Positions 59,390 to 64,000 of a stretch of DNA of 64,000 nt are shown piece by piece. The stretch's first letter is position 1. Each line of letters begins with the position of its first letter. This DNA comes from Pseudopyrenochaeta lycopersici (Eukaryota; Ascomycota; Dothideomycetes; Pleosporales; Pseudopyrenochaetaceae). Location: positions 1 through 64,000 of the forward strand of contig NHZP01000093.1 in assembly GCA_003313425.1 (NCBI GenBank), given 5' to 3'. Both the position numbers and the translations under genes were made by a program. The notes under the pieces were generated by a model. That model saw only the letters and a program-made list of their open reading frames with translations. It was not told the origin of the DNA and did no database searches.

Positions 59390-60330
59390 CAAGATATCTT
59401 CCCCACTAGACACAGTATTAAAGATAGGCGTAGGCTCACGTTGTCTAGTATAATTAGCACACAACCGCTATAAAACAATATAATAAAACTTACTACTACT
59501 CGTTATTAGCTACTACTGCTAACTCTTCTGTAGTAAGTCCTTTTACAAACTCTTACTATTCAGCTTTAGCCTCTTTGCTCTTAAAGGTATTGCTATTAAG
59601 CCTTACTAAGCTATCTTAATAGGTTTTACGTATAATCTTTTCTAGGACACTACTAATTCTAAAAACTCGCGTAATTCCACAGCCTAGCTACTATATACTT
59701 AAAGAGCGTTAAGTAGTAGTAGAGATCTTCTCTAAGGCTCTTTAGTGCTCTTAAAGAGAAGCTTTATAATTTAGCTTCTCCTATTTTAAGTGTACTTAAC
59801 TAAGCTAAGATTCTAGCTATTCACCTAAAGACTGTAAGTAAGGATATGTAATAAATAACTATTATAACTTACTACTCTTCTAATCCTTAAAGCGCTAGTT
59901 ATAAAGTTTCTCTATCTCTTTATTAAGATATTGTTTCTTTATACCTTTAGGCAGAGATGTATATTCAGCCTTCTTCTCTAGCCTCTTCTTAAGCGCGCTT
60001 TTAGCAAAATAATCTAAAGTATTAGCGCTTTTAATAGCTTTAGTCTCTATATCGCGAAGGGCAGCTTAATCTCTCTACTAAATCGCGCGGGTATTATTAC
60101 TTAGTTCGCCTTTAAATAGTACTAATAGATTAGTAGGGCGACCTTTATAGGAACCAATCTAGCCACGCATAGAGATAACATAGTTAACCTCCTGCTCTTC
60201 AGAAGCAAACCCCTATTTTAATTAGTATATATATACTGTAATAATAGACTAGGATAAATACTGCTGTAAGCTTCTCCTATTCATCGCTATCAAATCTAAC
60301 TAGTACATTATGCTAAATATTTAGAAGTAG
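59390..60330 (-). pseudogene. Second degraded frame of the hAT element, function unknown
   Basis: The minus strand from about 60330 to 59390 reads in one phase with mainly RIP-type stops: ASEEQEVNYVISMRG, GSYKGRPTNLLVLF, then a Lys/Glu-rich helix region (AKSALKKRLEKKAEYTSLPKG), later LEKIIRKTY and EELAVVANNE. The overall character resembles a HTH or coiled-coil accessory protein, but I recognise no family. A 72-codon minus frame at 59464-59246 is open but in another phase. It lies upstream of the transposase on the same strand. Confidence 0.4.
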
Positions 60331-61054
60331 ACCCTTAGGGCTATCTAGATAGTTAGTGTCTTTAATTAGCTCCTGTTTAATAGGTGTAGAAGCTATTACG
60401 CAGGAATTATAATAAATGTACGTAATAATTAAGTAGTAAGTAGTTTAGTATCTAATAACAGAGATATAGAAGCGATAAAGGAAGCCTTTAAGTTATTATA
60501 TAGTAAGGTAAAGGTAAGAGTAAACAGCAGGCTACACAGGTAGCCTATGCGCTGCGCCAGCGAGTAGAATAGGTGCCTACCTACGTACAACCTCTAAAAA
60601 AAGTCAGATTACTATAAAAATAGGATCAATTAAAAGCTTGTATTAAGTTCTACAGTCCTATAGTTTATTACAAAAGTTTATTGCAGCGTTGCTGCGCTAT
60701 ACGCTAGGAGAGCCTGTTTGCTAGCTACATTAACTTGCTCTCACCTTCACCTTCACCTTTACTAAAGGTAACATATCAGTCCAATAAGCTCGATTTCTGC
60801 TTTCTTCCTCTACCTATCTACACCAAATTTCTACCTCTATAATCAGCTGCGCTCTATCAAATTTACTACTCTCTATTAAGTCGAATATAATAGCTAGAAC
60901 CAGACCTCCTCCTAAGCGTCCAACGACTAGCAGCAAGGCTCCCAAGAAGACTGTAACTGGCGGCAGTATGCCTGCAAAGGATCTAGCTAGTAAATCTACG
61001 CAAAAGACAATAACTACTTCTAATATAGTTAAGAAAAAGCGTCGCTAGAAGCTA
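60331..61054. other. hAT internal region left of the Tc1 insertion
   Basis: Mixed composition, some CA/TG retained (60480-60980). Contains a CTTCACCTTCACCTTTACT purine/pyrimidine stretch near 60739. Lys/Ser/Thr-rich coding character near 60960-61050 on the plus strand is interrupted by the Tc1 element. No family recognised. Confidence 0.3.
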
Positions 61055-62403
61055 CAGTGACCCCGCAAAAGTTTCCGCCGCACTAGCGTGACGCGTTCCC
61101 TCACAACATCTCCTTCTCAGCTTTCAAGTATCATAACTATGCCACCACAACGCTGAATTTTACAAGAAATAGACAAAAATACGCGCAGAGGCCCTAATTT
61201 AACAGTCCAGCTGCGGGATCAAATTACTAGGATACTGCATAGTAGTTCTACTGTTGCTTAAGTTACTGACGCGTATAGCTGGAGTAAACGCGCTATACGC
61301 GACCTTAGGAAGAAATATCACCAAACAGGCATAACTGCAGATAAACCTCGCAGCGGCTAACTACCTATACTATCGCTTTATTAAAAGAAGATTATCTATC
61401 GCAAAGCACGCGCGCAACTAAAAGTTAAGTATAAAGAGCAGCTAAAGTAGCAGTAGTTATAAATCCAGATAGCACCTCTTTAAAGCTACCCAGCTCTAGT
61501 ACACTATCCTGATACCTTAAAAGATAAAGCCTTACTAAATCTCCTTATAAAAAGCGTCCTAAGCTCCATCGTAGGGATGCGTTAAGGCGCCTTAAGTTCT
61601 GTAAGGAGTAATCTTAATTCCTATAGCATCTGCGCACCCTTAAGTTCTCTAATAAATGCTTAGTTTAGAAAGGCTTAGGGCAAAACTAAGAGTTAGTTTC
61701 TTAAAATTCATAAGAGAAATAGAAGATAATAATGCTCTAAACCTATTACTGCGGTAAAAAGGTGTCATAAATAGTGTAGAGTTTAGTATAGTTAGATAAA
61801 CGTAGGTGCGCCTAGAGAAGTCCTCTAGTTATAATAGAGCGTGATTTTAATGCTCTAAAGTATAGGTACTCTGCTAAAAGTTATATTAAGGCCTTAACTA
61901 AAGGAATTCTGCCATCTTAGTGTTGTTGTTAGCTTTTTATGCAAGATAACGCGTGCATACATACAGCTGCAGCAACGCGTGAGTTCCTGCGCAAGCACCA
62001 CATCACCACTATTAAATAGCCAGCATACTTACCTAATCTTAACCTAATTAAGCACCTCTAGTAGTACCTAAAGAAGCGCATATATAAATTCTATCTATAG
62101 TATAACAATTACAGCTAAGCTATAGAAGAGTGGGATGGCTTTTGCAGTGCATTAAAAGAGTGCTGGCGGCGCATCCTAGCGAAGCTGATCAAGGGCCTTA
62201 TCTTAAGTATGCAATAACGAATTGCTGCATATAAAAAGGCGCGAGGATAGCAAACGAAATATTAATCATCTATGCAACTTATAACCCAAAGAAAAATGAA
62301 TTATATAATATTTTGGCTGAGATACATGGTGTTGAAGTTTGGGGAACATGTGTCTGAGAGGGTGGCTCGTGCGTGCGCGGCGGAAACTTTTGCGGGGTCA
62401 CTG
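61055..62403 (+). mobile_element. Tc1/mariner-type element nested in the hAT
   Basis: 1349 bp. Terminal inverted repeats are at least 27 bp, identical by eye: CAGTGACCCCGCAAAAGTTT at the left and its complement at the right end. They are flanked by TA (61053-61054 and 62404-62405). One plus-strand transposase relic inside. The ends and flanks escaped RIP while the coding part is moderately mutated. Confidence 0.95.
61139..62215 (+). pseudogene. Tc1/mariner DD34E transposase, inactivated
   Basis: ATG 61139 is followed by a frame with RIP-type stops: the HTH region (..SWSKRAIRDLRKKYHQTGITADKPRSG), the linker KKRPKLHRRDALRRLKFCKE at about 61550, then MQDNACIHTAAATREF at 61939 with the second catalytic Asp at 61945-61947. 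At 62050-62052 the third acidic residue (PNLNLIKH, Glu in active relatives) is now Lys. The spacing is 34 residues, typical of Tc1. The loss of that Glu alone would abolish activity. Confidence 0.85.
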
Positions 62404-62405
62404 TA

Positions 62406-62994
62406 GGTAGTAAGTTATTATAGTTTCTTATTATAGTTATAAGCTAATTATTTACAGCAGTAGCAATTTAAGAGATTAAAAGATACTAAAAGTCTACTAA
62501 TCTACTTATTTACAAGCTTCTGTTCTCCCGCCTCGTCCGTAAAATAGCCTAAGAGTTCTAGCAAGGACTGCGCTTCTAGAGTAGTGCAATTAAGGCTCTC
62601 TAAGAGTTAGTTAAGTTGTTTCTAGTTAGTTATTTTAAAGGTAACTATCGCCTTAATATTTTTATTATATATATACTAATTTTTAGTAGACTGTATAATA
62701 AATGCAATCTATGCAAAGAGAGTTACTATTCAGCATAAGGATTCTGCGTTAGCAAGGCGATACTATAATAGGTTTCTACTAGATTTCTTCTAATAGGTAT
62801 TGGTTTTCTCTAGGTAGTAGTCTTCTTTAGGCAGTAGATTTGTCTAGCAGTAGCTTTCTCTAAGTAGTTATAATGTATAAATTATAATTTGCGACAGTTC
62901 CTAAATAACACGGTAACCCTTAAACTGTAATAATTAGCTGTAGTAAATACCTAACCCTAATTAGTTAGTAGTAACCCTAATATAAAAAACGTGA
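62406..62994. other. hAT internal region right of the Tc1 insertion
   Basis: AT-rich, with a TTCTCTAGGTAGTAG(T) type motif repeated three times around 62805-62865. No frame recognised. Confidence 0.35.
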
Positions 62995-63173
62995 TTACTC
63001 AGACCTAAGCTAACCTCACCCTAATAACCCTAGCCCTAACCTCAACCCATTCACAGTAACCTCAACCTATACCTATCACTAGCGTATAAAGATTGGGTAT
63101 AGAGCTGGGTTGGGTACGGGTCTTATGTAATCAAACCCAACCCAACCCCAACCTATACCCATTTGCCACCCTA
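62995..63173 (-). repeat. Right hAT terminal and subterminal repeat block
   Basis: Complement-oriented CCTAACC/CCAACCC repeats ending ACCCATTTGCCACCCTA. Confidence 0.8.
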
Positions 63174-63181
63174 CTAGAGAT

Positions 63182-63900
63182 ATTATAGAAAGTAAGATTT
63201 AACTTAAAGTTAAAGCTAATAGCTGCCTAAGTATATCTATTCTTATAGTTACGCTTATAATTATCTTTTTTATCTTACTACTAGATATAGTTACTATAGT
63301 AGCGCTTACTTAGCTTATGTATAATATATATACTACTATAAGGACTAGTAGCTTAATATATCTTATTAGAAAACCTAATATAGTGCTAGTTACTTATATT
63401 AGGATAGCGCTAAAGTATAGTAGATACCTATAAGTTTTTAGCCTAAACTATACTATTAACCTATCTCTTCTAGTATATAATATATTTAGAGTAGCTTATA
63501 GTATCACCTATCGCGCGCGAGATAGTACGCGCTAAGACTCCTTTAATACTAGCCTAAAAGCATAGCTTAAGCTATAAGAGCTTCCTTAATTTAAATCCCT
63601 CCTCTTAGATAATTCTGTCTATCTCCTTAAGCTGCTTATTTAAGATAACTAAGGGCCTACTACAGCGCTCGCCTGCCTTACTTCTATAATACCTTCTATT
63701 AGCACTATCTAGTAATATTATAGCCTAGCCTTAGATACTCTATAAAAGTAGAAGACGTCTGCTTTTAAGTAAGGGATACCGCGCGCCTTTATGTACTTAA
63801 TCGCCCCTTGAGCCTGGGCTCTTTTTGGCGTATTATAAAGATTACGGTTATCCTAGTCTGCTATAAGAAAAATAAGCTAAAATAAATAAATATAGCATTA
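63182..63900. other. RIP-degraded DNA right of the hAT, unclassified
   Basis: Continuation of 55540-55944 interrupted by the hAT. TA-rich, no LTR or terminal repeat seen; weak minus-strand coding character around 63540-63760 without recognisable motifs. Confidence 0.35.
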
Positions 63901-64000
63901 GTGGCGCGGCTGCAAGGTTAAGTTGCAGAGCGCTCAATTTCATGTTTTGGTGGGGCACGGACTCGCGGTTTGGGCTTTTTTGTCACCCACGTGCCGTGCT
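63901..64000. other. GC-rich segment at the window edge, possible start of another element
   Basis: An abrupt rise in GC; contains GGGCACGGACTCGCGGTTTGG and CACGTGCCGTGC, the latter partly complementary to GCACGG upstream. Could be a terminal repeat of a DNA transposon continuing past 64000. Confidence 0.25.

Larger units (their letters stand above)
55945..63173 (-). mobile_element. hAT DNA transposon with G-rich subterminal repeats
   Basis: 7229 bp. The ends are inverted (left TAGGGTGGCAAATGGGT, right end its complement), flanked by a perfect 8-bp duplication CTAGAGAT (55937-55944 and 63174-63181), the hallmark of hAT elements. The outer about 200 bp on both sides are packed with GGGTATAGGTTGGGT-like repeats in opposite orientation. 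Inside are a minus-strand hAT transposase relic, a second degraded minus-strand frame and a nested Tc1/mariner copy (61055-62403). Confidence 0.9.

Noticed and set aside
59171..59464. Two overlapping ORFs, one per strand, within the hAT
   Set aside because: Neither is in phase with the longer degraded frames and both are in AT-rich sequence where short open frames are expected.
1..64000. tRNA or rRNA genes
   Set aside because: I looked for cloverleaf A/B-box patterns and rRNA-like GC-rich conserved stretches by eye and saw none; a tRNAscan run would settle it.

Overview
The window looks like a transposon-rich, repeat-induced point mutation (RIP) compartment of a filamentous ascomycete (Pezizomycotina; a Dothideomycete is possible, but I cannot name a species). 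The reasons are: long stretches almost lacking CA and TG and full of TA; retroelement reading frames that stay in register for kilobases but are broken by TAA/TAG at former Gln and Trp codons; Tyr where His is expected and Asn/Lys where Asp/Glu is expected; and a few GC-balanced islands carrying short (47-75 nt) fungal introns. I see no tRNA, rRNA, CRISPR array or replication origin.

Layout. 1-1211: fragments of two Gypsy elements. 1212-7359: a degraded minus-strand Gypsy (Gyp-A) with both LTRs. 7360-7999: AT-rich DNA and a truncated LTR. 8000-12780: a GC-balanced island with one well-supported intact gene, a secreted metallo-beta-lactamase-fold protein in eight exons (8560-10520), and weaker hypothetical genes. 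12783-17583: a 78-bp tandem duplication, LTR relics, an extremely AT-rich tract with degenerate tandem repeats, and a solo LTR with target-site duplication (TSD). 17584-25584: a complete but RIP-degraded minus-strand chromodomain Gypsy (Gyp-C) with TSD GTTAG. 26040-27350: low-RIP DNA with a perfect 90-bp inverted repeat.

27351-53998 is a nested transposon stack. A pogo/Fot1-like DNA transposon has its transposase split by a 24.5-kb Gypsy (Gyp-E, 28107-52631). Gyp-E is in turn interrupted by a Copia element (Cop-F, 32887-38332, TSD GGTTA), a 231-bp solo LTR (41519-41749, TSD GTTAT) and a second Gypsy (Gyp-B, 42196-49232, TSD CTTAA). Removing each insertion with one TSD copy restores the interrupted frames exactly. 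Gyp-E then shows gag-protease, pol and an additional sense-strand third ORF of 1107 codons downstream of integrase. I do not recognise this ORF as a standard retroelement protein; its C-terminal half has a possible 2-oxoglutarate/Fe(II)-oxygenase-like His-x-Asp region. It is the best candidate for an undescribed component here.

53999-55440: a low-RIP patch with an NmrA-like Rossmann gene inactivated by CAA-to-TAA-type stops and a probable compensated frameshift. 55945-63173: a hAT transposon (8-bp TSD CTAGAGAT) with G-rich subterminal repeats, a minus-strand BED/hATC transposase relic and a second degraded frame, itself interrupted by a Tc1/mariner element (61055-62403, TA TSD, DD34E spacing). 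63182-64000: more degraded repeat DNA.

The mobile elements are nearly all dead. The intact gene is single-copy in this window and appears to have escaped RIP, while the NmrA gene about 310 bp from the pogo end carries RIP-like stops.
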